A stretch of DNA of 64,000 bases from Mycobacterium interjectum (lineage in GTDB: Bacteria; Actinomycetota; Actinomycetes; Mycobacteriales; Mycobacteriaceae). The translations under genes and the position numbers were made by a program. Under the pieces are notes generated by a model, which saw only the letters and a program-made list of their open reading frames with translations, was not told where the DNA came from and ran no database searches. The stretch covers positions 42,089 through 106,088 of the forward strand of contig LQPB01000030.1 of assembly GCA_002102225.1 (NCBI GenBank), given 5' to 3'. Shown here piece after piece: positions 1 to 8,039 of this stretch (within the stretch, counting starts at the first letter, position 1; each line of letters opens with the position of its first letter).

Positions 1-1
1 G

Positions 2-1003
2 ACGCTCTGGTATCACGACCATCGCATGGGCTCCACGGGGCCGGCGGTCTGGCGGGGGCTCGCGGGGTTCCACCTCGTGCGCGACGAGGAGGAGGAGGGA
101 CTTCCCCTGCCGAAAGGTCCCCGTGACATCCCCCTGATGATCGCCGATCGATCGTTTGCCGCCGACGGCTCGTTTCAGTACCCGGCCGCCGACGGAGGGG
201 CCGTGGCCGAGCCCTACATGAACGGCGTCCTGGGGGACGTCGTGTTGGTCAACGGGGCGCCATGGCCGGTACTCCCCACCGACCCGGCACGGTATCGATT
301 CCGGATCCTCAACGCCTCCAACGCCCGCCGCTATCGGCTGCAGCTTGATCCGCAGCCGGCCGGCGGATCGGCGTTCATCCAAATCGGCAGTGACGGCGGC
401 CTTCTCCCGGGGCCGGTCAACCACGACGTCCTCGACATCGCCCCGGCGGAACGCTTCGACGTCATCGTCGACTTTTCCCGCTATCGGCCCGGCACCCGGG
501 TGCGCCTCGTGAACACGCTCGGAACGCACTCGGCCGCAGTGGTACTGCGTTTCGATGTCGTCGGCACGGATCGATCGGATGAATCGGCGGTTCCCCCGCG
601 CCTCAGCGACAGCTTCCGGCCGCTGGACCGCCGCGACGCGACCGCCACCCGCACGTTCCTGTTCGGGCAGGGCCGCGACGGGCTGTGGACGATCAACAAC
701 AAGCCCTATAAGCCCGGCGATCCGCTGGCAACGCCTCGGCTCGGCGAGGTGGAGATCTGGCGCTTCATCACCGATATTCGGCACCCGGTCCACGTGCACC
801 TCAACCAGTTTCAAGTCTTGTCGCGCAACAACAAGCCGCCCGGCCCATACGACCGCGGATGGAAAGACACGGTGGACGTCGCCCCGTCCGAGGCGGTCGA
901 GGTCATCGTCCGATTCGATGACTATCGCGGCACCTATCTCGTTCATTGCCACAACCTCGAGCACGAGGACATGGCCATGATGGCCGACTTCGTCACCGTC
1001 TGA
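2..1003 (+). CDS. Multicopper oxidase, C-terminal part (cut by window edge)
   Basis: The reading frame is open to the window edge, so only the last 333 residues are visible; the internal ATG at 26 is not the start. The fragment opens with TLWYHDHRMG, whose HDH is a trinuclear-cluster copper ligand motif. Near 781-804 lies HPVHVHLNQF, and at 944-982 the C-terminal HCHNLEHEDMAMM, which gives the Cys, His and axial Met ligands of the type 1 copper in the same spacing as CotA/bilirubin oxidase. Such enzymes oxidise phenols, bilirubin or Cu(I)/Mn(II) with O2 reduction to water. The three-domain CotA-like layout is inferred. The N-terminus, and any Tat signal, lies outside the window. Confidence 0.9.
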   Translation, partial: TLWYHDHRMGSTGPAVWRGLAGFHLVRDEEEEGLPLPKGPRDIPLMIADRSFAADGSFQYPAADGGAVAEPYMNGVLGDVVLVNGAPWPVLPTDPARYRFRILNASNARRYRLQLDPQPAGGSAFIQIGSDGGLLPGPVNHDVLDIAPAERFDVIVDFSRYRPGTRVRLVNTLGTHSAAVVLRFDVVGTDRSDESAVPPRLSDSFRPLDRRDATATRTFLFGQGRDGLWTINNKPYKPGDPLATPRLGEVEIWRFITDIRHPVHVHLNQFQVLSRNNKPPGPYDRGWKDTVDVAPSEAVEVIVRFDDYRGTYLVHCHNLEHEDMAMMADFVTV

Positions 1004-1017
1004 TGGGTCCGGCGCCT

Positions 1018-1491
1018 TCAGCGCCGGAAGACGACCCACCGCATCGCGCTGTACATGTACACGGCCTCACACATGCCGGCCACCACCCGCGACAACTGGT
1101 ACTGCAGGCCCAGGGCCGTCAACGCCGTGGACAGCCCGAGGATGAACGCCAGGTAGTTGACGGCGACGACCGCGGCGTAGACCACGAGCTGCGGTCCGAC
1201 CGGAGCGTGCGACCGAAAGTTGAAGGCGCGGTTGAGTGCGTAGCTCAGAGTGAAGGCCGACGCGTACGCGACGGTGACGGCGACCGGAACCGGAAGGCCC
1301 AGACCGCCGCGCAGAGCCGTGAGGATCGCCAGATCGACACCGAAGGTGACGCCGTTGATGATGCAGAAGCCCAGGAATGTCGGCGCAATGACCGATCCGA
1401 GCCCCAACGGAAGCCGAACGACGACCGCCTCGCAGAACCGGTGGAATCGCTCGACCGGCCGTGATCGGCTGGCACGCAATTCGGCTCGCAT
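1018..1491 (-). CDS. GtrA-like small multi-pass membrane protein
   Basis: This 157-residue protein has four predicted hydrophobic helices, beginning around the segments LGSVIAPTFLGFCIINGVTF and AVTVAYASAFTLSYALNRAFNF. The NRAFNFRSH motif after helix 2 is typical of the GtrA family, which is associated with translocation of lipid-linked sugars and often sits near cell-wall polysaccharide genes. I start at the ATG at 1491 because GtrA proteins carry a short basic N-terminus. The frame stays open upstream to an ATG at 1647, but those 52 extra residues look non-coding and would run almost into the divergent GGDEF gene. Substrate unknown. Confidence 0.7.
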   Translation of the reverse strand: MRAELRASRSRPVERFHRFCEAVVVRLPLGLGSVIAPTFLGFCIINGVTFGVDLAILTALRGGLGLPVPVAVTVAYASAFTLSYALNRAFNFRSHAPVGPQLVVYAAVVAVNYLAFILGLSTALTALGLQYQLSRVVAGMCEAVYMYSAMRWVVFRR

Positions 1492-1681
1492 ACGGGTACG
1501 GTCCCACGGCCAGGTATCCGCCGTGTGATCAGCGGGCCAACTCTCGGCCGAACATGAGGCGGCCCCGGGCTGAAAATCCAAAGGAGCCCTCGTTTTCGAG
1601 ACGCTAAGTACCATACGACGGAGGTTTGTCGTCCGCGCCGTTTGCATTGTGCTGTCGAGGAGGGGCCAGGGGCGTCGAAAT

Positions 1682-2767
1682 ATGCACTGGATCGGCGTGT
1701 GGTGGCGTCAACCCGACCACTATGACTGGTTGTCGGACTATCTCGCGGCGCGTGGACTGAAGCCGTTTGTCCGCTTTTTGTTGGTGACCATCCTGGCGAC
1801 GCTGGTCGTCGCGACTTTGCTGATGCTGGGCAGCCCGTCGGGGCCCCAGACGCTCGCGCGGCGAGCCGTGGCGGTGGTCTTCATTGTCGGTCTGGCGGGC
1901 ATGGCGCTGGTGTGGGCGCTGGGTTGGCCGACGCGCGTTCAATCCCAGGTGTTTTCAGTGGCGGGGACGCTCGGCATCGCCGCGACCTGCCTGATCGAGA
2001 GCGATCCGCGCAGCGGGATGCTGGGCTGCGCGGCGTTCGGCGGCCTCGCGGGTTACGTCGCGTTCTTTCATTCCGCGCGTCTCCTGGTCTTCACGTTGGA
2101 CGCCGCGTTGGGCACCGCTGCGGTGTGCGCCGCCCGCATCGCGGTGGCGGGTGACGCGTCGATGGCGGCGGCCAAGTTGCTGGTGCTGAGTGCCGGCATC
2201 CTGGCCGTGCCGTTTTGTGGACAGATACTCGTGCACTGGCTGTCGGTCGACGCCCTGAAGTCCTCGACCGATCCGCTCACCGGCCTGCGCAACCGGCGGG
2301 GTTTTTATCGGTCGGCGTCGAGGCTGTTGTCGACGAATACCCGCGCCCCGTGTCTGAGCGTCTTGATGGTCGATCTCGATAACTTCAAGCGCATCAACGA
2401 CACCTACGGTCACGCCACCGGGGATCGCATCCTGGTGGCCGTCGCCGACAACTTGCGGCGCATCAGCGACGGCACGACGGTGATCGCCCGGGTCGGCGGT
2501 GAGGAATTTCTGGTGGCCGAGACCCTCGCCGCCGAGGATGCGCTGCAGACCGCCGAGGCGATGCGGCTGGCCATCGCCGCTACGCCGTGGCGTGTGACCG
2601 CCAGCTTGGGCGTCAGCAGCATCCGGCTCCCGCCGGACAAGGCACACCTCGACCGGCAGCTCGTCGAACGACTCGTGGTGGCCGCGGACTGCGCGATGTA
2701 TGAGGCGAAACGCGCTGGGGGAAACCAGGTTCGGCACGCCGACATCCCGGTGCCGCCCGGCCGCTGA
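1682..2767 (+). CDS. Membrane-anchored diguanylate cyclase (GGDEF)
   Basis: This 361-residue protein starts at an ATG giving MHWIGVWWRQPDHYDWL, a tryptophan-rich opening that recurs in mycobacterial GGDEF proteins; the ATG 33 bp upstream is less likely. About six hydrophobic segments occupy residues ~30-195. The C-terminal half is a GGDEF domain: DPLTGLRNRRGF, then SVLMVDLDNFKRINDTYGH with the Mg-binding Asp, and RVGGEEF, an intact active-site loop, so catalytic production of cyclic di-GMP from two GTP is expected. No EAL domain is present. It is divergent from the GtrA-like gene. Confidence 0.88.
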   Translation: MHWIGVWWRQPDHYDWLSDYLAARGLKPFVRFLLVTILATLVVATLLMLGSPSGPQTLARRAVAVVFIVGLAGMALVWALGWPTRVQSQVFSVAGTLGIAATCLIESDPRSGMLGCAAFGGLAGYVAFFHSARLLVFTLDAALGTAAVCAARIAVAGDASMAAAKLLVLSAGILAVPFCGQILVHWLSVDALKSSTDPLTGLRNRRGFYRSASRLLSTNTRAPCLSVLMVDLDNFKRINDTYGHATGDRILVAVADNLRRISDGTTVIARVGGEEFLVAETLAAEDALQTAEAMRLAIAATPWRVTASLGVSSIRLPPDKAHLDRQLVERLVVAADCAMYEAKRAGGNQVRHADIPVPPGR

Positions 2768-2770
2768 CGT

Positions 2771-3484
2771 CTAGTCGTGGTTGCGGGCCTCGCCCACGAG
2801 ATTGATCGCGTGGTAGCTGTTGCCCCGGCCGCTGGCGGCCGGACCGGCAATGATCATCACGGCGTCGACCGGCGTTGACCATGCGGTGTCGGCGCCGGTG
2901 AAACAGACGCTGGGAACCAGCAGCGTCGCGGTGACCGCCTTCGGGCCCTCGCCTTTGAGCTCGACCATGACACAGCGGCCGTCAAGGTCGGGCACGTCGC
3001 CGATCCGGACGTCGGTTCGGTAGAAGTCCCGTGCCTGGTGCCCGTCGCAATACCACAGGATCCGCTCGTTCTTGAGGTCACCGAACGTGAAGTACGCGAG
3101 CGTGATGTCCCCTCCGGTGAGGTCGTAGCGCAAGGCTTCCATCGCCCCCTTCGAGCCGCTCGCCGGCTCTATCACCGCGAACTTGGCTCCCGACAGTTCG
3201 AGCCGCCCGATCACATCGGCGAGCTTTCGTTGATACGCCGCTTCCGAGAGGTCGTTCGAGTAGACGGTGTGCCTGCGAGCGCCGTCGGCGATGGTTGTCT
3301 TGTACTCGACGACGTCGGCCCCGCCGGGCTTGGTGATGGTGGCCGGCAAGCCGTAGAAGTTCATTTCGGCGACGACGGCGCCGATCAGGCGGGCGGAAGC
3401 GTTCGGCACTCCCGCTATGTCGACGGGCCCGAGCCGCTCGGCTCGGCCTATCCAACCGCTGCACCGTTCGATCGTGACTTCCAT
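2771..3484 (-). CDS. Emfourin-like protease inhibitor domain fused to an unknown C-terminal domain
   Basis: This 237-residue protein has an N-terminal ~100 residues that follow the emfourin pattern (proteinaceous inhibitors of M4 metalloproteases of the protealysin type): it begins MEVTIERCSGWIGR, then a helix LIGAVVAEMNFYGLPA, then VEYKTTIADGARRHTVYSND. The remaining ~135 residues are unrecognised and rich in beta-type segments such as ALRYDLTGGDITLAYFTFGD and RCVMVELKGEGPKAV. No signal peptide is seen. It is convergent with the diguanylate cyclase (3-bp gap). Known emfourins are about 100-130 residues, so the length is a fusion or extension. Family assignment is by pattern memory only. Confidence 0.55.
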   Translation of the reverse strand: MEVTIERCSGWIGRAERLGPVDIAGVPNASARLIGAVVAEMNFYGLPATITKPGGADVVEYKTTIADGARRHTVYSNDLSEAAYQRKLADVIGRLELSGAKFAVIEPASGSKGAMEALRYDLTGGDITLAYFTFGDLKNERILWYCDGHQARDFYRTDVRIGDVPDLDGRCVMVELKGEGPKAVTATLLVPSVCFTGADTAWSTPVDAVMIIAGPAASGRGNSYHAINLVGEARNHD

Positions 3485-3580
3485 CGCCGCCCTTTCCGCG
3501 GGGAACTGGACGCGAAAAGCGTGTCAGCTGCGGGGGCGGACCACATGCGTAGTCGGCTACTCGACTCGCAGCACGGTTCG

Positions 3581-3949
3581 CTAACTCGTCCTTCGCTGCC
3601 GGGCCGTTCCCACGCGCATCAGGCGGTCCCAGAAGTCGTCGAGCTCGACCTCGACCGGCTGGCGCGGCCTACGTGTGTAGAACCGGGAGTTGCTGTATGT
3701 CTCGGGGCACGAAAATTTGTGCAGGCGTAAACAAGTTGGGGGCCAACGCTTTTCGGGAGTGCAATCGAGGTCAATGACTAGGCGCGTTCGACGATCGATC
3801 GCGAAGCGATTGCCCTCATAGCTTTCCGTCGTGGGGAACATCTCGGCATCGAACAATCCCCAGCCGCCATAGGCCATCTGCAGCCACACCGCCTCTTGGC
3901 CACAATGGCCGCATGGCGCGATGGTTGACGGTTGTTCCCAGTTCGGCAC
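3581..3949 (-). CDS. Hypothetical protein with a CxxC motif
   Basis: This 122-residue protein is not assigned to a family. It starts MPNWEQPSTIAPCGHCGQEAV, with a CGHC pair that could bind zinc or act as a redox pair, and continues with an acidic/aromatic stretch, a single further Cys pair (DLDCTPEK, FSCPETY) and a basic C-terminus. No signal peptide or membrane segment is visible. Four cysteines could form a zinc knuckle. The gene is transcribed away from the HadAB-type gene, with 174 bp between the two starts, and followed by a 96-bp gap before the emfourin-like gene. Expression is inferred from codon use only. Confidence 0.5.
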   Translation of the reverse strand: MPNWEQPSTIAPCGHCGQEAVWLQMAYGGWGLFDAEMFPTTESYEGNRFAIDRRTRLVIDLDCTPEKRWPPTCLRLHKFSCPETYSNSRFYTRRPRQPVEVELDDFWDRLMRVGTARQRRTS

Positions 3950-4108
3950 AGCCCGAAGTGTAAAGAGCGATACCGACGGCGACCGTCTGACACGCGAGGC
4001 GACCGACGGTCACGGCGAAACAAGCCGGTGAAGCGTGGCGGCGTGTTTTGCGCTGGTTTCCGCACGTTAGTGTGCTTGGGTCGGCCTCATCGAAACAAGC
4101 CGATAGAA

Positions 4109-4122
4109 AAGTTGAGCAACTT
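4109..4122. promoter_or_regulatory. Inverted repeat just before the HadAB-type start codon
   Basis: AAGTTG-AG-CAACTT is a perfect 6-bp inverted repeat ending one base before the ATG at 4124. It could be an operator of a TetR-type lipid regulator or a small 5' hairpin. A 12-bp direct repeat CGAAACAAGCCG also occurs at 4016 and 4091. Confidence 0.35.
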
Positions 4123-4123
4123 G

Positions 4124-5155
4124 ATGACCGCAGCTACAGAAGCGTCGGCGCTCGAATCTCGGGTCGGCCATTACTACCGGATGGACGGCACCTATGTGGT
4201 CGGCCGCGAGAAGGTCCGCGAGTACGCCCGCGCAGTGCAGGACTATCACCCCGCGCACTGGGATGTCGCCGCCGCCGCTGAGCTGGGCTACTCCGACCTG
4301 GTGGCGCCGCTGACGTTTACGTCAGTTCCCGGCATGACCTGCAATCGGCGGATGTTCGAATCGGTGGTCGTCGGCTACGACACCTACCTGCAGACCGAGG
4401 AGGTCTTCGAGCAGCACCGCCCGATTGTGGCAGGCGACGAACTGCACATCGACGTGGAGCTGGCGGCGGTACGCAGGACCGCCGGGAGAGACTTCATCAC
4501 CGTCACCAACACCTTCACCGACACCGACGGCGAGCGGGTACACACCCTGCACACCACCGTCGTCGGCATCACGGCCGAAGACATCGATCCGGCGATCAAG
4601 TCGGTGGTGCCGAAAATCATGATGCACGACGTGGACCTCGTCGCCATCGCCGAATCTGACGCCGGTTATGAAAAGACGGTGCGTCCCGATGGTGAGGTAC
4701 GGATCGCCCAAGGAGGCACCACCCGAACCCCGGGGACGCGCTCCTTCGAGGACGTCTCGGTCGGCGACCAGCTGCCGGCGTACCACGCCCGGCTGTCGCG
4801 CGGCGACCTGGTGAACTATGCCGGCGTGGCCGGCGATGCCAACCCGATCCACTGGGACGAGGGCATCGCCAAGCTGGCCGGGCTGCCCGACGTGATCGCC
4901 CACGGGATGCTCACCATGGGGTTGGGCGCCGGGTTCGCCTCCGCGTGGTCGGGCGACCCCGGTGCCGTCACCCGCTACACGGTGCGGCTGTCCCAGCCGG
5001 CGATCGTGTCGGCCGCCGAGGGCGCGGACATCGAGTACAGCGGCCGGGTCAAGTCGCTGGACCCGGCGACCCGCAGCGGCGTCGTCATCGTCGGCGCCAA
5101 GGCCGGTGACCAGAAAATCTTCGGCATGGCGACGCTGAACATTCGCTTCCGCTGA
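4124..5155 (+). CDS. Fused HadA/HadB-type (3R)-hydroxyacyl-ACP dehydratase
   Basis: This 343-residue protein has two hot-dog domains. The first (residues ~15-165, SRVGHYYRMDGTYVVGREKVREYA...) resembles the non-catalytic HadA-type half. The second (~210-343) carries the hydratase-2 motif YAGVAGDANPIHWDEGIA with its catalytic Asp and His, followed by VIAHGMLTMG. In M. tuberculosis HadA and HadB are separate subunits that dehydrate beta-hydroxyacyl-ACP in the FAS-II/mycolic acid cycle; here one chain carries both types. The ATG at 4124 is chosen because the fold begins directly after it; an upstream in-frame ATG at 3932 gives an Arg-rich, unlikely extension. A broader role in fatty-acid hydration outside FAS-II is possible. 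Confidence 0.82.
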   Translation: MTAATEASALESRVGHYYRMDGTYVVGREKVREYARAVQDYHPAHWDVAAAAELGYSDLVAPLTFTSVPGMTCNRRMFESVVVGYDTYLQTEEVFEQHRPIVAGDELHIDVELAAVRRTAGRDFITVTNTFTDTDGERVHTLHTTVVGITAEDIDPAIKSVVPKIMMHDVDLVAIAESDAGYEKTVRPDGEVRIAQGGTTRTPGTRSFEDVSVGDQLPAYHARLSRGDLVNYAGVAGDANPIHWDEGIAKLAGLPDVIAHGMLTMGLGAGFASAWSGDPGAVTRYTVRLSQPAIVSAAEGADIEYSGRVKSLDPATRSGVVIVGAKAGDQKIFGMATLNIRFR

Positions 5156-5183
5156 CCTGACGACGCTCGCGTTCTGTTTGGGT

Positions 5184-6050
5184 TCACGAAGCACTTTCGA
5201 TAAGGATCCTCAGTATCACGCCGATGGCACGCATCCCCGACAGCGCGCGGTCGCGGAGGTCAGCGTCCGATGCATCCCAATTGGCGATCACCGCGTAGTC
5301 GAACCGGACGGATTCTCGCCCGATCGTCCCAACGTCTGCTCTGACCCCCGCGTCGGCGCCAGTCTTGTTGCGAACAAAGAAGTCTCGATCCGACGGCGCA
5401 TGGGCCAGCGGATCGAGCCCGAATGCGCCCGCGACCATGGATAGGTCGACGCACGTTGCCAGCCAGGCATCCACCTGTTGCGAAACCGTGGGAGATATCA
5501 GCTCGTTGCGGGCCAGCCGACTCATCAGACGCGACAACTCGGATGCCGAGCCGGTAGACAGTGTCGCGGGGTCAGCTGGACCCCGGTGATCCCTGACGTA
5601 GTCGAGCAACGCGGTGTGGACCAAGCCGAGGGATTCGCCAAGATCGCGAACCTTGCGCAAACCCACGCGCTTCAGCAGGACATTTGTCGCCAAGTTGTCG
5701 CTGACGCTGGCAACCAGAACGCAGAGATCCTGGATAGCCAGCCTCTGGACGTCAAGGTGCTGCCAGATGCCCGAGTCGGCGACCAAGAGCTCCGGATCTC
5801 GACCGAGCACGGTGGCGCCACTGAGCTCGCCCGCGGCGCACTGCCGTGCGACCTCGACGAGGAGCAGGAGCTTGCCGATGCTCGCCGTCTTCATCGGACG
5901 ATCGGCGTGACGGCGGGCTACTTCGTGACCCGCGGCACTCCGGATGCAAACCGACCAATCGATGTTGGCGCTCGTACCAACGACATCGTCGATCGTTCGC
6001 TCGAGCACCTCTAGCCCTTGAGGTGGCGGCGTGGGAAGTTCTGTGGACAT
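5184..6050 (-). CDS. Class A beta-lactamase-fold serine hydrolase
   Basis: This 288-residue protein shows the three penicillin-recognising motifs in order: S-x-x-K in TASIGKLLLL (~residue 56), SDN in SVSDNLATN (~118), and KTG in RNKTGAD (~227). No clear secretion signal is seen at the N-terminus (MSTELPTPPPQG), which is unusual for a true beta-lactamase, and the omega-loop Glu is not obvious. The family also includes esterases and D-Ala-D-Ala peptidases, so the substrate is open. A perfect palindrome AAGACGTCTT (6064-6073) lies 14 bp upstream of the start. It sits between the HadAB-type gene (convergent) and dnaB. Confidence 0.75.
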   Translation of the reverse strand: MSTELPTPPPQGLEVLERTIDDVVGTSANIDWSVCIRSAAGHEVARRHADRPMKTASIGKLLLLVEVARQCAAGELSGATVLGRDPELLVADSGIWQHLDVQRLAIQDLCVLVASVSDNLATNVLLKRVGLRKVRDLGESLGLVHTALLDYVRDHRGPADPATLSTGSASELSRLMSRLARNELISPTVSQQVDAWLATCVDLSMVAGAFGLDPLAHAPSDRDFFVRNKTGADAGVRADVGTIGRESVRFDYAVIANWDASDADLRDRALSGMRAIGVILRILIESAS

Positions 6051-6129
6051 CGTTGTCCTGACTAAGACGTCTTGTCGACGAGGGCATCCCGCTTGTCAAG
6101 CTTGGTTACATCTCGACACCAGTGATCCG

Positions 6130-7506
6130 TCACCTCGCCATGTTGGCGAAGCGCGACAGGTGCAGCTGGTGCGCGACGGTCACCGTCTTGGTCGGGCCGT
6201 TGCGGTGTTTGGCGAGAATGAAATCCGCCTCTCCCCCGCGCGGATCGTCCCGCTCGAATGCGTCGGGCCGGTGCAGCAGGATCACGACGTCGGCATCTTG
6301 TTCCAGGGATCCCGATTCCCTTAGATCAGCTAACATCGGCTTCTTGTCGGTTCGCTGCTCGGGACCACGGTTGAGCTGGCTGATGGCGACCACCGGAACC
6401 TCGAGTTCCTTCGCCAAAAGCTTGAGATGCCTTGAGAACTCGGATACTTCCACCTGACGCGACTCGTGCTTCTTGCCCGATGTCATCAGCTGCATGTAGT
6501 CGATCACGATGAGCCGCAGGTCGGCCTTCTGCCGCAGCCGGCGCGCCTTGGCGCGGATTTCCATCATGGTCAAGTTGGGCGAGTCATCGATATACAGTGG
6601 CGCCTCGCTGATTTCGCTCATCCGCCGCGCCAGCCGGGTCCAGTCGTCGTCGTTCATCCGGCCCGAGCGCATGTCCGCGAGTTTGATCTTCGCCTCGGCG
6701 GACAGCAGCCGCATCACGATCTCGGACTTGCTCATCTCCAGCGAGAAGATGACGCTGGCCAAGCGGTGCTTGATCGAGCACGATCGCATGAAATCCAGTC
6801 CCAGCGTCGACTTGCCCACGCCAGGTCGGGCCGCCACGATGATCATCTGCCCGGGATGCAGGCCGTTGGTCACCTCGTCGAGTTCGGTGAAGCCGGTCGG
6901 CACGCCGCGGGAGACACCGCCGCTGGAGGCGATGGCGTCGATCTCGTCCATCGTTGGCTGCAGCAGGTCCTCGAGCGGGACGAAGTCCTCGGACAGGCGG
7001 CGGTCGGCGACGTCGTAGATCTCGGCCTGCGCGCGGTCGACGATCTCGGCCACGTCGGCGCCCTCGGCGCCCGCGTAGCCGTACTGCACCACCCGCGTCC
7101 CGGCCTCCACCAGCCGGCGCAGCAGCGCCTTCTCGGCCACGATGCCCGCGTAGTAGCCCGCGTTGGCGGCCGTCGGCACCGTCGAGATCAGGGTGTGCAG
7201 GTACGGCGCCCCGCCGATGCGGCGCAGCAGGCTGCGGCGGTCCAGTTCGGCGGCCACCGTGACGGCGTCGGCCGGCTCGCCGCGCCCGTACAGATCGAGG
7301 ATCGCGTCGTAGATGTTCTGGTGCGCGGGGCGGTAGAAGTCGCCCGGGCGCAGCCGTTCGAGCACGTCGGCGATGGCGTCCTTGCTCAACAGCATCCCGC
7401 CCAGCACCGACTGCTCCGCGGCGAGGTCCTGCGGGGGCTGCCGACCGAACTCCTCGCTCGGCGGCGACGAATCCATGCCAGACGTCACGTCATCGACGAC
7501 CGCCAT
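6130..7506 (-). CDS. dnaB: Replicative DNA helicase DnaB
   Basis: DnaB is the hexameric 5'-3' helicase that unwinds DNA at the fork and recruits primase. The 458 residues hold an N-terminal helical domain (EQSVLGGMLL ~31-40) and a RecA-like domain with Walker A ARPGVGKST (226-234), the DnaB motif SLEMSK (~255), Walker B LIVIDYMQL (~332-340) and the DNA-binding region around SQLNRGPEQR. M. tuberculosis dnaB is interrupted by a large intein; here the region ADLRESGSLEQDAD (~393-406) is continuous, so there is none. The ATG at 7506 is preceded by a strong GGGAGGTGGGAG ribosome-binding site. Equivalent to Rv0058. Confidence 0.98.
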   Translation of the reverse strand: MAVVDDVTSGMDSSPPSEEFGRQPPQDLAAEQSVLGGMLLSKDAIADVLERLRPGDFYRPAHQNIYDAILDLYGRGEPADAVTVAAELDRRSLLRRIGGAPYLHTLISTVPTAANAGYYAGIVAEKALLRRLVEAGTRVVQYGYAGAEGADVAEIVDRAQAEIYDVADRRLSEDFVPLEDLLQPTMDEIDAIASSGGVSRGVPTGFTELDEVTNGLHPGQMIIVAARPGVGKSTLGLDFMRSCSIKHRLASVIFSLEMSKSEIVMRLLSAEAKIKLADMRSGRMNDDDWTRLARRMSEISEAPLYIDDSPNLTMMEIRAKARRLRQKADLRLIVIDYMQLMTSGKKHESRQVEVSEFSRHLKLLAKELEVPVVAISQLNRGPEQRTDKKPMLADLRESGSLEQDADVVILLHRPDAFERDDPRGGEADFILAKHRNGPTKTVTVAHQLHLSRFANMAR

Positions 7507-8039
7507 GGACTCCCACCTCCCCTAGCACGAGTACCCGAACATACATTCGATAGCCGACATTCTGAGCTTAAGTCAAGGCGCCGACACCCAACCACCGGAT
7601 TCAGCGTTGTCGGACCGCGCCGGGACGACGGTAAACGTTGCTGGCCAGTACTTAAAGGGGCCGCTGTTCATAACACTGTGCATCGTGTGTGCATATCCTT
7701 CGACACCTGTGTTGAGCGGGGTGTGGAGAACCTGTGGATTAATTCGAGGCGGTGTGACATCTCTGCTGATAAGGGTCGTACAACTCGCCCCGTTTCGTGT
7801 GGACAAGAATCTCTACGGCGTGTCGGCGCAGGTTACTGCGTCGGGCGTGTTGGCTTTCGGCCACATTTTCGCCGCGTTACGAGGTGGTTAATGGCCACCC
7901 TCGGCGAGGGTGTGGAAATAGTTCGCCAGGCGGGGCGCCCGGACTGACTTTCAAGTCAGGAGGAAGCGCGTGTCACGTGCGCAAAACCGGCCGGCGGCCG
8001 AGCTGCGGCCGCCGCCCGGAGAGAGCAAACGCTGCTTAG
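7507..8039. other. 533-bp rplI-dnaB intergenic region with DnaA-box-like cluster
   Basis: H37Rv has a small gene (Rv0057) here; I see no convincing coding frame. The stretch from ~7590 to 7860 is visibly richer in A/T than its surroundings. It holds three TGTGGA-type sites on the + strand: TGTGGAGAA (7722-7730), TGTGGATTA (7733-7741) and TGTGGACAA (7798-7806). The last is an exact copy of the mycobacterial DnaA box (TTGTCCACA on the other strand). The LexA-like site is at the dnaB-proximal end. Confidence 0.55.
7535..7550 (-). promoter_or_regulatory. Candidate LexA/SOS box upstream of dnaB
   Basis: Reading toward dnaB, TCGAATGTATGTTCGG matches 10 of the 12 fixed bases of the mycobacterial SOS consensus TCGAAC-N4-GTTCGA. 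It lies 28 bp upstream of the dnaB ATG. Confidence 0.4.

Noticed and set aside
1..25. Multicopper oxidase as a truncated pseudogene starting at ATG 26
   Set aside because: The frame is open to base 2 and encodes the conserved copper motif before ATG 26, so the gene is simply cut by the window edge.
7722..7806. A second replication origin
   Set aside because: Three boxes in one orientation without dnaA/dnaN neighbours or the box density of mycobacterial oriC; a regulatory or titration role is more likely.
7607..7891. 94-codon frame in the rplI-dnaB gap, and the opposing frame 7573-7806
   Set aside because: Neither has an upstream promoter/RBS of quality or a familiar sequence, and the M. tuberculosis gene here (Rv0057) could not be recognised.
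6466..7947. 493-codon + strand frame opposite dnaB
   Set aside because: Shadow of dnaB, with His/Arg/Gly-rich composition and no start context.
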